From Roseinatronobacter thiooxidans (GTDB lineage: Bacteria > Pseudomonadota > Alphaproteobacteria > Rhodobacterales > Rhodobacteraceae): a DNA stretch of 64,000 bases. The notes under the pieces were generated by a model. It had not been told where the DNA came from and searched no databases. It worked only from the letters and a program-made list of their open reading frames with translations. Every line of letters starts with the position of its first letter. The first letter of the stretch is position 1. Made by a program: the position numbers and the translations under genes. The stretch lies in the NCBI RefSeq assembly GCF_001870675.1, contig NZ_MEHT01000011.1, positions 1 to 64,000 of the forward strand, read 5' to 3'. Shown in pieces: positions 36,371 to 45,043 of this stretch.

Positions 36371-37618
36371 CTACAGATGTGGCAGTTTGCGCGCAATCAG
36401 CCAGCTTGCCGCCGCCATCAGCCCCGCTGTTGCAAGGCACAAGGGCACCCCGCCAAACTGGTAGCTGACGCCGGATAACACGGTCCCAAGCAGCCTGCCT
36501 GCCGCATTGGCCATGTAATAGAACCCGACATCGCGGGTGATCCGATCCGCCGCGCCAAAGGCAAGGATCAGGTAGGAATGCACCGCGGAATTGAGTGCAA
36601 AGACAAAGCCGAACACCAACAACCCCACAACCAGAAGCGCTGTCAGCCAGTCTGCCGGACCCCCGGACAAGGCGGCCGCGATTGCCAGCAGCAGCGGGAT
36701 TGGCACAAGAAGCCCCGCCCAGAGAATGGCTTTGCGGGTGATGGCTGCCTCTGACTGGCCCTTGCCACCCAGAAGCGCGGGTGCGAAAGCCTGCACTGCC
36801 CCGTAGCCAATGATCCATAGCGCCATGAAGCCGCCCACCAGAAAGAACGCCTCGCGCCGCCCCTCTGCGGTTCCATCGGATAAGACCGCCTGAAAATAGA
36901 TGGGGATGCCGACAACGAACCAGACATCGCGCGCCCCGAACAGAAACAGCCGCGCAAGGCTAAGGCGGTTCACGCGCGGATCGGTTGATCGCCATCCCGC
37001 CCATGTATCGGCCCCTTTCATGCGCCCCGGCAACCCTTCGGGCAGAAACAGGACCACAGCCGCCAGAATAAGCGCCAATACCGCTGCCATCGCCCAGACT
37101 GCCGCCTGGAAGCCCGCAGTTGCAAGCAGCGCGGCCCCCAGAAAGAAACCGGCTCCTTTCACCGCGTTTTTGGACCCTGTCAGCACGGCCACCCAGCGGA
37201 ACAAAGCGCCCTCTTGTGCAGGGGCCAGAAGCTTCACGGCGGATTTTGACGACATTTTGGACAAATCCTTGGCCACGCCCGACACGCCCTGCACCGCCAT
37301 GACAAACACGACCGAGGCTGCGATGGTCCATTCGGGGTCAAGCTGGGCCAGCGCCGCAAGGGCCGCGATCTGCAAGACCAGCCCGGCATAAAGGGTCGCG
37401 GCCAGCCCGAAGCGCGCCGCCAGCCAGCCCGCCGCCAGATTGGTCACAATGCCCGCCACCTCGTATAGAACAAACAGCCATGCCAGTTGCACAGGAGAGA
37501 AGCCCAAGCCGTTGAAATGCAGCAACACCAGCATGCGCAGCGCGCCATCCGACAGCATGAAGGCCCAGTAAGCGGCAGTCACTGCCATATAGGCGCGTAT
37601 CGGGTTTGGGCTGGTCAC
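36371..37618 (-). CDS. arsJ: ArsJ-type MFS exporter of organoarsenical (1-arseno-3-phosphoglycerate)
   Basis: About 415 residues with twelve hydrophobic segments of the major facilitator fold. YWAFMLSDGALRMLVLLHF, LAWLFVLYEVAGIVTNLAAG and GVSGVAKDLSKMSSKSAVK match ArsJ. ArsJ exports the unstable 1-arseno-3-phosphoglycerate made by a partner GAPDH, giving arsenate resistance; the GAPDH gene is next to it. GTG 37618 is taken as start, ATG 37591 is the alternative; no ribosome-binding site is convincing for either. It is the last gene of the arsenic operon and converges with the DUF188 gene. Confidence 0.88.
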   Translation of the reverse strand: MTSPNPIRAYMAVTAAYWAFMLSDGALRMLVLLHFNGLGFSPVQLAWLFVLYEVAGIVTNLAAGWLAARFGLAATLYAGLVLQIAALAALAQLDPEWTIAASVVFVMAVQGVSGVAKDLSKMSSKSAVKLLAPAQEGALFRWVAVLTGSKNAVKGAGFFLGAALLATAGFQAAVWAMAAVLALILAAVVLFLPEGLPGRMKGADTWAGWRSTDPRVNRLSLARLFLFGARDVWFVVGIPIYFQAVLSDGTAEGRREAFFLVGGFMALWIIGYGAVQAFAPALLGGKGQSEAAITRKAILWAGLLVPIPLLLAIAAALSGGPADWLTALLVVGLLVFGFVFALNSAVHSYLILAFGAADRITRDVGFYYMANAAGRLLGTVLSGVSYQFGGVPLCLATAGLMAAASWLIARKLPHL

Positions 37619-37649
37619 TGGTGCGGGCCTTTGTGCTGGTGGCAGGCAA

Positions 37650-37721
37650 GGGGGGCTGTCTGCCCCCCTCTTGGGCCTTTGGCCCAATTCACCCCCCGAG
37701 AGTATTTGGCGCAAGAAAATG
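37650..37721 (+). repeat. Interspersed repeat, copy 2, between gap and arsJ
   Basis: A G/C hairpin (37651-37667), a perfect TTGGGCC-N3-GGCCCAA stem (about 37671-37687), CAATTCACCCCC and then GAGTATTT with CAAGAAAATG (37700-37721). Copy 3 at 39717-39779 shares the whole order and much of the sequence. It fills the gap between gap and arsJ. Confidence 0.6.
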
Positions 37722-37723
37722 GG

Positions 37724-38749
37724 TCAGAGGCTTTTTGCGATCATGCGGGTGATGTCGCCAAGGCGGCAGGCATAGCCCCATTCATTGTCATACCACGCAT
37801 AAAGTTTAAGCTGAGTGTGGTTGATGACCATTGTGGAGGGGCCGTCGATAATGGCTGATCGCGGGTCATTCAGGTAGTCGGATGACACAAGCGGGCGGGA
37901 CTCGTAGCCCAGAATGCCCTTGAGAGGGCCATCGGCGGCGGCTTTGAGCAAGGCGTTGACCTCCTCAATGGTGGTGGCGCGTTCCAGCTCGAACACGCAA
38001 TCGGTGAGCGAGGCGTTCAGCAGCGGGACGCGCACGGCGTGGCCATTCAGCCGGCCCTTGAGTTCGGGGTAGATCAGCGTGATGGCAGTGGCGCTGCCAG
38101 TTGTGGTGGGGATCAGATTGGTCAGGGCAGAGCGCGCGCGGCGCATGTCTTTGGCGGGGCGGTCAACAATGGTCTGGGTGTTGGTCACGTCATGGATCGT
38201 GGTGATCGACCCGTGGCGGATGCCGAGCGCTTCGTGGATTACCTTGACCACCGGCGCGAGGCAGTTTGTGGTGCAACTGGCGGCTGTGATGATCTGGTGC
38301 AGGGCCGGGTCATACAGGTGGTGGTTGACGCCGTAGACAAGGTTAAGCGCGCCGCCATCCTTGACAGGGGCTGATACTGCGACTTTCCGGACCCCGGCTG
38401 CGAAATAGGGCGCAAGCTGGGCTTCGGTCTTGAACACGCCGGTGCAATCAATCACCAGATCAATGCCCATCTCTGAGAGGGGCAGATCTTCGATCTTGCG
38501 GGCATGGGTGAGCGGAATGCGCTGCCCGTCCAGAACGAGTGCGCCGTTTTCATGCGCGACGGGCGTTTGCCAGCGGCCATGGACCGAGTCGAATTCCATC
38601 AGCAAGGCATGCTGCGCGGGATCGCCCACAGGGTCATTCAACAGTACGATCTGGCCATGCGCGCCTGTGTCGATGAGGTCGCGCAGGGCAAGTTTGCCAA
38701 TGCGCCCCAGACCATTCAGGGCGATGCGGGGGCCGGTTACAGGTGTCAT
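37724..38749 (-). CDS. ArsJ-associated glyceraldehyde-3-phosphate dehydrogenase
   Basis: 341-residue GAPDH. Cofactor loop [14 protein letters not shown], catalytic Cys in [13 protein letters not shown], and [12 protein letters not shown] are complete. Compared with glycolytic GAPDH the sequence has the divergent N-terminal half seen in arsenic operons. With arsenate it forms 1-arseno-3-phosphoglycerate, exported by ArsJ. It lies between the ArsR-ArsC fusion (3 bp downstream of that stop) and arsJ, so an arsenic role rather than central glycolysis is strongly suggested. Confidence 0.92.
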   Translation of the reverse strand: MTPVTGPRIALNGLGRIGKLALRDLIDTGAHGQIVLLNDPVGDPAQHALLMEFDSVHGRWQTPVAHENGALVLDGQRIPLTHARKIEDLPLSEMGIDLVIDCTGVFKTEAQLAPYFAAGVRKVAVSAPVKDGGALNLVYGVNHHLYDPALHQIITAASCTTNCLAPVVKVIHEALGIRHGSITTIHDVTNTQTIVDRPAKDMRRARSALTNLIPTTTGSATAITLIYPELKGRLNGHAVRVPLLNASLTDCVFELERATTIEEVNALLKAAADGPLKGILGYESRPLVSSDYLNDPRSAIIDGPSTMVINHTQLKLYAWYDNEWGYACRLGDITRMIAKSL

Positions 38750-38752
38750 GGT

Positions 38753-39598
38753 TCAGGCACTTTCTGTGGTCAGGGCAGAGGTGTTTATGGCATCTATGCG
38801 TGTTTGCAGGGAACGCCGGTCGAGTGTTTCAAAAGGCAGGGCGACCAATTGCTGCAATCTGTGGTGCAATGCCGCGTAGGTTTGCCGGAAAGCCAGATCA
38901 GGCGCTGCGCGCGGGTCCGTGCGCGCGCGGGCGGGGTCAGGCAGGCCCCAATGGGCGGGCAGCGGATACCCTGTCCAAGGGGGGCAATCGAGAGTGGCCG
39001 CCCTGTCGCAGACTGTGATGACCACATCGAGACGGGGCGCGCCTGGGCGCTGAAACTGGGTGAGAGGTTTGGAGTGCAGGGAACTGACATCATGCCCGTG
39101 CTGGCGCAAGACCTGCACTGTTGTGGGATGTGGCGCGGGGCCGGGGGTGATACCCGCCGAATAGGCCGTGAACCGGCCCGCGCCCAAGTCGCGCAACACA
39201 GCCTCGGCAATGATCGAGCGGGCAGAGTTTGCCGAGCACAGGAACAGCACGGCCAGCGGCCTGTCACCGATGCGGCCTGTCTGCGGGCTGAGAGCAGGGA
39301 CCAGCAGATCGGCGCGCGCGCGCCCGAGATCCAGCGCGAGATAGCCGATCAATGCCTCGGTCATATCAAGATTGACGGCATAGAACAGCGAGCGCCCGTC
39401 TCGGGTGACGCGCAGCAAGCCCGTTGCGGCCAGATCGCGGAGATGATGCGACAGGGTGTTTTGTTTTAACCCAAGGCATTGGGCAATTTCTGTCGGGCGC
39501 TGGCCGTGCGGCGCAAACCGCATCAGCAGTCGCAACACCGCCAGCCGGTCGGGGTGGCCAAGTGCTGTGAAGACAGAGGCGGCTTTACCTGATTCCAT
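38753..39598 (-). CDS. ArsR-type repressor fused to thioredoxin-coupled arsenate reductase (ArsC)
   Basis: 281 residues. Residues 1-95 are an ArsR-family winged helix (ALGHPDRLAVLRLLM, then LGLKQNTLSHHLRDLAATGL). Residues about 112-250 are a low-molecular-weight phosphatase-type reductase with the Cys-x5-Arg loop FLCSANSARS and a second Cys pair (ITVCDRAATLDCP) as in ArsC of the thioredoxin family. The HTH has no ELCVCDL arsenic site, so sensing may depend on other Cys. First gene of the arsenic operon; ATG 39598 has no ribosome-binding site and overlaps a dyad. Confidence 0.92.
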   Translation of the reverse strand: MESGKAASVFTALGHPDRLAVLRLLMRFAPHGQRPTEIAQCLGLKQNTLSHHLRDLAATGLLRVTRDGRSLFYAVNLDMTEALIGYLALDLGRARADLLVPALSPQTGRIGDRPLAVLFLCSANSARSIIAEAVLRDLGAGRFTAYSAGITPGPAPHPTTVQVLRQHGHDVSSLHSKPLTQFQRPGAPRLDVVITVCDRAATLDCPPWTGYPLPAHWGLPDPARARTDPRAAPDLAFRQTYAALHHRLQQLVALPFETLDRRSLQTRIDAINTSALTTESA

Positions 39599-39619
39599 AT
39601 TTCCAGAATAATGGAAATA
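39598..39619. promoter_or_regulatory. Dyad at the start of the arsenic operon, ArsR operator candidate
   Basis: TATTTCCA (39598-39605) is an exact inverted repeat of TGGAAATA (39612-39619) with six bases between. Its first base is the A of the ATG on the minus strand. Such A/T-flanked dyads over the promoter are typical ArsR/SmtB targets. Being at the ATG it leaves little room for a ribosome-binding site, so translation may be leaderless or begin later. Confidence 0.5.
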
Positions 39620-39716
39620 AATTGCAGTGCAAGTGCGGATGTGATGTTTGTGCGCGTCGAAGTGGAGCGGGAGTTTGTGGGCGGATGGTTTGGGGCAGGC
39701 GTGCCAAAGGGGCGAA

Positions 39717-39779
39717 GGGGGCTTTGCCCCCTCTTGGCTGGCGCCAATTCACCCCCAGAGTATTGTCAGCAAGAAAATG
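39717..39779 (+). repeat. Interspersed repeat, copy 3, upstream of arsenic operon
   Basis: GGGGGC-N3-GCCCCC (39717-39731), a TTGGC/GCCAA stem, CAATTCACCCCC and GAGTATTG with CAAGAAAATG (39758-39779). Same order as copy 2. It lies between the arsR-arsC start and the PfkB kinase stop. Confidence 0.6.
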
Positions 39780-39813
39780 ATGGCTTTTGGGGGCGAGGCG
39801 ATGCGTGATCCGG

Positions 39814-40755
39814 CTATGAGGGCCAGATTTCATGCGCATAGGGGGGATTGCATCCGGTTCGGGTGCAGGTGATCGCGGCGGCCTTGCTGGCGTCTTGGAC
39901 GATCTTGCCCAGCATGTCCGGGGATAATGTGGCGATCTGTTTTGTGCCCATCAGGCCATGGCGGTGCAGGCCGGCCAGCAGCGCGGCCATCAGCGTGTCG
40001 CCCGCACCGACTGTATCGACCAGATGTGTGACAGGTGTCAGGGGCAGTTCGATCCTGCCGCCGGGCCAGTGGCATATGACCGGCCCTGCCCCTTGCGTCA
40101 GCACAACCAGCGTATCGGGCGCACGGGCCGCAAGCTGTGCAACGGCATCGGACAAGGGCTGGTCGGGGGACCACCACGCCAGATCTTCGTCACTGAGCCG
40201 CAGCAGGGTTGCGCTGGCGGCCAGCCTGTCGAGGCGCGCGCGGTACGCGGGAGCATCCTGTTCGGCCAGAAGGGGCCGGATATTGGGATCGAGTGAGGTG
40301 AAGAGGCCGCGCCCCGCGCAATCCATGAACAAATCAGCCCAAGCCTGCGCATCTGCCCCTTCGCATAGCGCAAGCGAGCCGATGTGAAACGCTGTGGCAC
40401 TTTCCGGCAGGCTGTCGCGCAGCGATTGTGCGCTGACCATGCGTTCGGCCGTGCCGGTGCGGTAAAAGCGGTAATCGGGTTGCCCATCTGCGACAGTGAC
40501 CACAGCCAGCGAGGTGGGCGCGTCAGGCCGCTGGCCCAGATGCCGCACCTGATCGTCTGTCAGTCCCGACAACAGATCATCGCCAAACCTGTCGCTGGAG
40601 ATGGGGGTCAGATAGCCCACCTCCAACCCGAGCCTGCCAAGCGCGCGGGTGCAGTTATAGGGCGAACCGCCCGGCACTGCCCGAAACGCGCGGCTGCCAT
40701 CGCCGGTCTGCATCTCGATCATGTCGACAAGGTTCTCACCGCCGCATATAATCAT
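39814..40755 (-). CDS. PfkB family sugar kinase (fructokinase-like)
   Basis: 313 residues. N-terminal ICGGENLVDMIEM, GGSPYNCTRALGRLG, and the ATP/catalytic motif DTVGAGDTLMAALLAG are the ribokinase-family signatures. It phosphorylates a free sugar, most like fructose. ATG 40755 follows GGGTGAG; the frame upstream to 40830 is not used. Monocistronic; no transporter or regulator specific to it is adjacent. Confidence 0.93.
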   Translation of the reverse strand: MIICGGENLVDMIEMQTGDGSRAFRAVPGGSPYNCTRALGRLGLEVGYLTPISSDRFGDDLLSGLTDDQVRHLGQRPDAPTSLAVVTVADGQPDYRFYRTGTAERMVSAQSLRDSLPESATAFHIGSLALCEGADAQAWADLFMDCAGRGLFTSLDPNIRPLLAEQDAPAYRARLDRLAASATLLRLSDEDLAWWSPDQPLSDAVAQLAARAPDTLVVLTQGAGPVICHWPGGRIELPLTPVTHLVDTVGAGDTLMAALLAGLHRHGLMGTKQIATLSPDMLGKIVQDASKAAAITCTRTGCNPPYAHEIWPS

Positions 40756-40869
40756 GTTCTCACCCCTGTTGTGATGGCTGCGTAAATCACTGGCTGATCC
40801 TTTGTAAATCGTTTGTATCTGTTCCGGCATGCAGGGCTGTAACCGCGCGAGTGCCTGTTTTGCGGGCGG

Positions 40870-41250
40870 TCAATCTGGCGCGGGTGCATCTTTCAGCAAT
40901 CTGCGCAAGCTGCCAAGATGCGCCGCGCCTGCGGTGGTGCTGTCGGCCTCAACCGCGCGATAGAGTGTCAGCACCTCGCGCCCCGCCTGTGTCAGCACAG
41001 CGCCGCCGCCGCCCGGCCCGCCGCGTGTGCTGTCGACCACCGGCTCGCGGAACATTGTGTTCAGCGTCCCGATCAATTCCCACGCGCGCTTGTAGCTCAT
41101 GTTCATTTCCCGTCCCGCCGCCGCGATAGAGCCGCAGCGGTCAATGCGTTCAAGAAGCTCTGCTTTTCCGGGGCCGATCATGCCGTCATCGCCAAAGACA
41201 ATGCGGATGCGAAGCACGGGCTGCGGGGTGTGGTCTGGTCGAGATGTCAT
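40870..41250 (-). CDS. ModE-like N-terminal winged-helix regulator (single domain)
   Basis: About 126 residues, only the DNA-binding part of ModE: GPGKAELLERIDRCGSIAAA, GREMNMSYKRAWELI and the RGGPGGGGAVLT loop. The molybdate-binding TOBE domains are absent, so it is not a full molybdate sensor. The start is uncertain (ATG 41250, no ribosome-binding site; frame open to 41319). No mod genes are nearby, so its target is unknown. Confidence 0.85.
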   Translation of the reverse strand: MTSRPDHTPQPVLRIRIVFGDDGMIGPGKAELLERIDRCGSIAAAGREMNMSYKRAWELIGTLNTMFREPVVDSTRGGPGGGGAVLTQAGREVLTLYRAVEADSTTAGAAHLGSLRRLLKDAPAPD

Positions 41251-41515
41251 GGCGAAAGGAATGCGGTATCTTGCGGGCCAGTGCAAGTCTTGGCTTGAGC
41301 TGGGCAGGAGGCAGCGCAAGCAGGGCAGGGTGATTTCTGCGCCGCGGGTGTCGCGCCGCAGGCGTGAATTTTTCGGGTGGAAAAAGCAGGTTTGGCCTAT
41401 GCAGATCGCTAAATTGCGCTAAGACGCCTTTCAGAGGAACACAGTGCATTTCTTGGATGCACACTTTACGAAACTGGGTTGCTGTGAGTATGCTTGCGAT
41501 CTGGGGGAGCAGATC

Positions 41516-42358
41516 ATGGAATCACGGCATAGCTTCGATATTAATCCCGCGCTGTATACGCGGACCCAAAGCCTGTTTGACGCAAAGCGCCGAAAACTTC
41601 CCCCCGATGCTGTCGAAAGGCTGGCGCGCGAGGTTGTCGAGCGGCTGGCGGAAAAGCGCGATGTCCTGAATGGCCGTGTGACGGAACTTGTCCCCGCCAG
41701 CACCGATCCGGAAATGGTGGCGGCATTTTGCGATATTCTGCTTGCGCCAGATGCCTCTGTCGCGCTGCGCTTTCTGGAAGACAGGCTGTCGCCCATCGTC
41801 AAGGAACGCGGCGATCTTTATGGCTATATCGCGGCTGCATCGCGCGAATTGGGCGAGCGGTGGGATGCAGGCGAGGTCACCTTTCTGGATGTCACGCTGG
41901 CAGTTGGAAAGCTTTATGCGCTGGTGCGCAGTGTCGGCTCTGGCCGGGATGCAGGGTTTCTGGACGCGAATCCGAAAAAATACGCGATTTTCGCCAATGT
42001 TCCGGGAGAGCAGCATACACTTGGCGTCAGTGTCGCAGCAGAGGTGTTCCGCGATGCGGGCTGGGAAATCAGCCTGCAACTGGACCGCAGCCATGCAGAG
42101 CTGATTGACTATGTCAGCACGATCCGGCCCGCAGTGATCGGGCTGTCGCTGAGCAGTGCGATGGGGCTGGACCCTTTGGTGCGGCTTGTGATCGCGCTGC
42201 GGCTGGCTTTGCCCAATATCGTCATTGCAGTTGCGGGCGGCGAGGATACGGATGAAGACACGCTGCGCACGCTTGTCGATCTGGACCTTGTCATCACCAA
42301 TGCAGAGCAGGCGCAATCTGACCTGAGCCGCCTTTTGTCGCTGGAAGCCACTGGCTGA
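41516..42358 (+). CDS. Cobalamin-binding-domain protein, AerR/PpaA-like
   Basis: 280 residues. The N-terminal half is helical (B12-binding-2-like), with GDLYGYIAAASRELGERWD and VTFLDVTLAVGKLYALV. The C-terminal half is a Rossmann-like cobalamin-binding fold (VPGEQHTLGVSVAAEVFRD and VIGLSLSSAMGLDPL, AGGEDTDEDTL). The usual DxHxxG cobalt-ligand motif is absent, as in AerR/PpaA light- and redox-dependent regulators of photosynthesis genes. ATG 41516 has a GGGGGAG ribosome-binding site; the frame starts at 41444. It is not next to any photosynthesis gene. Confidence 0.82.
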   Translation: MESRHSFDINPALYTRTQSLFDAKRRKLPPDAVERLAREVVERLAEKRDVLNGRVTELVPASTDPEMVAAFCDILLAPDASVALRFLEDRLSPIVKERGDLYGYIAAASRELGERWDAGEVTFLDVTLAVGKLYALVRSVGSGRDAGFLDANPKKYAIFANVPGEQHTLGVSVAAEVFRDAGWEISLQLDRSHAELIDYVSTIRPAVIGLSLSSAMGLDPLVRLVIALRLALPNIVIAVAGGEDTDEDTLRTLVDLDLVITNAEQAQSDLSRLLSLEATG

Positions 42359-42394
42359 GCGGGCGTTGGTAGCCCGCCTTGCGCGCCGTGCTGT

Positions 42395-43144
42395 TCAGCC
42401 GCCGCGCAAGGCAGGCAGGCCCACGCCCACGGCATCGAACCCGCCATCGGCGGCGATGACCTGACCTGTCACATAGCTGGCTTTTTCCGAGCATAGAAAA
42501 ACAATGGTCTGTGCAATCTCGCGCTCTGTCCCGTAGCGGTTCAGGGGGATGGCATCGTGATAGGCGGTGCGGATTGCGGGCGAATGCACGGCCAGCGCCA
42601 GTTTGGTGTCCACAGGGCCGGGGGCCACGCAATTGGCCCGCACGCCCCATTCGCCCAGTTCCGCCGCTTGTTGGCGCGTCAGGTGAATGACTGCCGCTTT
42701 CGATGTGCCGTAAGCCACCCGCAATGTGCTGGCGCGCAGGCCAGAGATTGAGGCGATATTCACGATTGCGCCGCGCGTTTCCTTCAGTTGCGGGATGATG
42801 GCCTGACTGGTCAGGAACACCCCGTCCAGATTGGTGGCCATCACCTCGCGCCATGTGGCGAAATCGGTGTCTTGCAGCGGGCGGAAATCGGCCACGCCTG
42901 CATTATTGACCAACGCATCCACGCGCCCGAATGCCTTTGCGACCTCTGCTGCCATGGCGCTGACCTGCTCGGGGATGGAGACATCGCAGAGGATGGGATG
43001 GACATTCTTCAGCCCCTGTGCCGCATCTGTCAGGGCAGGGGCGTCGCGGTCGATCATGGCCACGCGCCAGCCCTCGGCCAGAAACAGCTGTGTTGTGGCC
43101 AGCCCGATGCCGCGTGCGGCACCTGTTACAACGGCGGTTTTCAT
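42395..43144 (-). CDS. SDR family oxidoreductase
   Basis: 249 residues with TGAARGIGL, VNNAGVADFRP, ASISGLRASTLRVAYGTSK and the C-terminal SYVTGQVIAADGG. Last gene of the minus-strand TRAP operon, 16 bp after dctM. It probably oxidises the solute that the TRAP system brings in. Gene order on that strand is dctP, dctQ, dctM, SDR. Confidence 0.92.
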   Translation of the reverse strand: MKTAVVTGAARGIGLATTQLFLAEGWRVAMIDRDAPALTDAAQGLKNVHPILCDVSIPEQVSAMAAEVAKAFGRVDALVNNAGVADFRPLQDTDFATWREVMATNLDGVFLTSQAIIPQLKETRGAIVNIASISGLRASTLRVAYGTSKAAVIHLTRQQAAELGEWGVRANCVAPGPVDTKLALAVHSPAIRTAYHDAIPLNRYGTEREIAQTIVFLCSEKASYVTGQVIAADGGFDAVGVGLPALRGG

Positions 43145-43160
43145 GGGTGTTTATCCTTCA

Positions 43161-44495
43161 TCAGCGCAGCCAGTTCACCAGAACCTGCGACATTTGCGGC
43201 ACTGCCGCGACCACAATAATACCAATCAGAGAGGCCAGCAAAAACGGCATTGTGCCGCGCGCAACCCTCTCGATGCTGAGTTTCGTGACATTGGCGGCCA
43301 CATACAGGTTGATCCCCACAGGCGGGGTAATCAGCCCGATGGCCAGATTGACCATCACCAACACCCCGAACCAGACCGGGTCCCAGCCCATTTCGCGCGC
43401 GACCGGCAGGAAAATCGGCAGGGCGATGAACATGACTGTCACAGGGTCCATGAACATGCCCGCAATCAGCAGGATCACCATGATGACCAGCAAGATCACC
43501 CATGCCTGATCACTTAGGCCCAGCAGCGCGCCGGAATAGCTGCGCACCAGATCATCGACCGTGACCACCCAGCCAAACAGGCTGGCATAGGCCACGATCA
43601 GCATGACCACGGCAGAGGATGCCGCGGCCGTGCCAAGCGCATCATAGAGCCGCGCAAGTGTCAGCGTGCGGTAGGCCAGCCCCCCCACAGCAAGGGCATA
43701 AACCGTGGCGACAATCGCGGCCTCGGTCGGGGTGAAGATACCGGAATAGATGCCGCCCAAGATAACCACAGGCGTCATCAGCCCCCAGAAGCTTTCGCGG
43801 AAAGACAGCCACAGCGCGCGCCTGCGCGCCATGCCCGCATAGGGGTCGGGGCTAAGCGTCAGGAGGTTTGCGCTGCCCGCAGGGGTGGCGTTGCGGCGCG
43901 CAAAGGGCAGCACGGCCACCATTGTCAGCGCCATGAATATGCCCGGAATGATTGCCGCAATGAACAACCGCGAGATAGAGGTTTCGGCAATCACGCCGTA
44001 AATCACCAGCCCGATGGACGGGGGGATCACGATGGAAAACGCAGCCCCTGTCACCACCAGCCCTGCCGCAAAGGCGCGGTCATAGCCGTCTTCTTCCATG
44101 CCCTTGATGATCATCGGGCCGATCGCCGCGACCGAGGCAGGGCCGGACCCACTGACCGCCCCCCAGAACAGGCACACGACCGTGCCGACAATGCCCATGC
44201 CGCCGGGCAGGCCACCGACGGCCACGCGGAAAAAGCGGATCATGCGTTCGGCAATGCCAAGACTGCCCATCAGCACGCCCGCAAGAATGAAGAACGGAAT
44301 GGCGAGCAGCGAAAATTTTGTAATGCCGGTGGCAATCAGATCGCCTGCCAGTTCCAGCCCGAAGCCGATTTTCCACATGGCGTAAAGTGCGGACAGCCCC
44401 AAGGCAAAGGCGACTGGCAGGCGCAGCGCCATCAGAAGGAAAAACACGATAATCATCTGCGTGCCCGCAGAGGTGATGCCGATCATCTCAAACAT
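43161..44495 (-). CDS. TRAP transporter large permease (DctM-like)
   Basis: 444 residues with about twelve hydrophobic segments. GVLMGSLGIAERMIRF, GSGPASVAAIGPMII, FTPTEAAIVATVYALAVG and TPPVGINLYVAANV are hallmark DctM stretches. ATG 44495 overlaps the end of dctQ by eight bases, so translation is coupled. It transports an organic acid driven by sodium or protons, handed over by DctP. Confidence 0.95.
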   Translation of the reverse strand: MFEMIGITSAGTQMIIVFFLLMALRLPVAFALGLSALYAMWKIGFGLELAGDLIATGITKFSLLAIPFFILAGVLMGSLGIAERMIRFFRVAVGGLPGGMGIVGTVVCLFWGAVSGSGPASVAAIGPMIIKGMEEDGYDRAFAAGLVVTGAAFSIVIPPSIGLVIYGVIAETSISRLFIAAIIPGIFMALTMVAVLPFARRNATPAGSANLLTLSPDPYAGMARRRALWLSFRESFWGLMTPVVILGGIYSGIFTPTEAAIVATVYALAVGGLAYRTLTLARLYDALGTAAASSAVVMLIVAYASLFGWVVTVDDLVRSYSGALLGLSDQAWVILLVIMVILLIAGMFMDPVTVMFIALPIFLPVAREMGWDPVWFGVLVMVNLAIGLITPPVGINLYVAANVTKLSIERVARGTMPFLLASLIGIIVVAAVPQMSQVLVNWLR

Positions 44496-44976
44496 GGGGC
44501 ACAATCCGGTTCGGGCCTGCGCGCAGCACGTCCCATGAATGTTGCAGATACCGAATGATGATAAGGCCAAAGCCAAAGGGCAGCGCCGCCTGATAATACC
44601 ACGCAGGCAGCCCCAGCGCGTAAGAGCGCATACCGACGCGGCGGATATTCATCATCGCATCCCACGAAAACCACGCCGAAAAGGCCAGCAAGCTGACGGA
44701 CAGCGCGACAGAGATCAGGAAAACCGGCAACCACAGCGGGCGCGGCAAAAGGTCATGCACCATGGTGACGGCCAGATGCTCGCCCCGCCGCGCGGCGATG
44801 GCCGCGCCAAAGACGGTCAGCAGCAGAAAACCGTTGATCAGCAATTCTTCGGTTGCGGCAAAGGACATGTTGGTGCCGTAGCGGATCACGACATTGACAA
44901 AGCCCAAGCCTGTCATGCCAAGAAACAGCACCGCGCAGATGATCTTTTCAAAGTCGCGCAAGATCAGTCGGATCAT
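44488..44976 (-). CDS. TRAP transporter small permease (DctQ-like)
   Basis: 162 residues with four transmembrane helices: one near the N-terminus (ICAVLFLGMTGLGFVNVVIR), then FLLLTVFGAAIAARRGEHLA, VFLISVALSVSLLAFSAWF and ALPFGFGLIIIRYLQ. RRGEHLAV is the conserved cytosolic loop of DctQ. It partners with DctM and lies after dctP across a terminator-like hairpin. Confidence 0.94.
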   Translation of the reverse strand: MIRLILRDFEKIICAVLFLGMTGLGFVNVVIRYGTNMSFAATEELLINGFLLLTVFGAAIAARRGEHLAVTMVHDLLPRPLWLPVFLISVALSVSLLAFSAWFSWDAMMNIRRVGMRSYALGLPAWYYQAALPFGFGLIIIRYLQHSWDVLRAGPNRIVPHV

Positions 44977-44999
44977 CGGCCCCGCCTTTGCATGAAAAA

Positions 45000-45030
45000 G
45001 GCCCGCACCCCTGTGTGCAGGGTGCGGGCC
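45000..45030 (-). terminator. Terminator-like hairpin between dctP and dctQ
   Basis: An 11-bp perfect stem (GGCCCGCACCC with its complement) and nine-base loop are followed on the minus strand by CTTTTTC. It lies 14 bp past the dctP stop. Partial termination here would give more binding protein than permease, as is common in transporter operons. Confidence 0.65.
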
Positions 45031-45043
45031 GGACTGTCACAGC

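Noticed and set aside
42359-42377. GCGGGC-N7-GCCCGC hairpin after the B12 gene as terminator
   Set aside because: Six-base stem without T-run; too weak to list as a feature.
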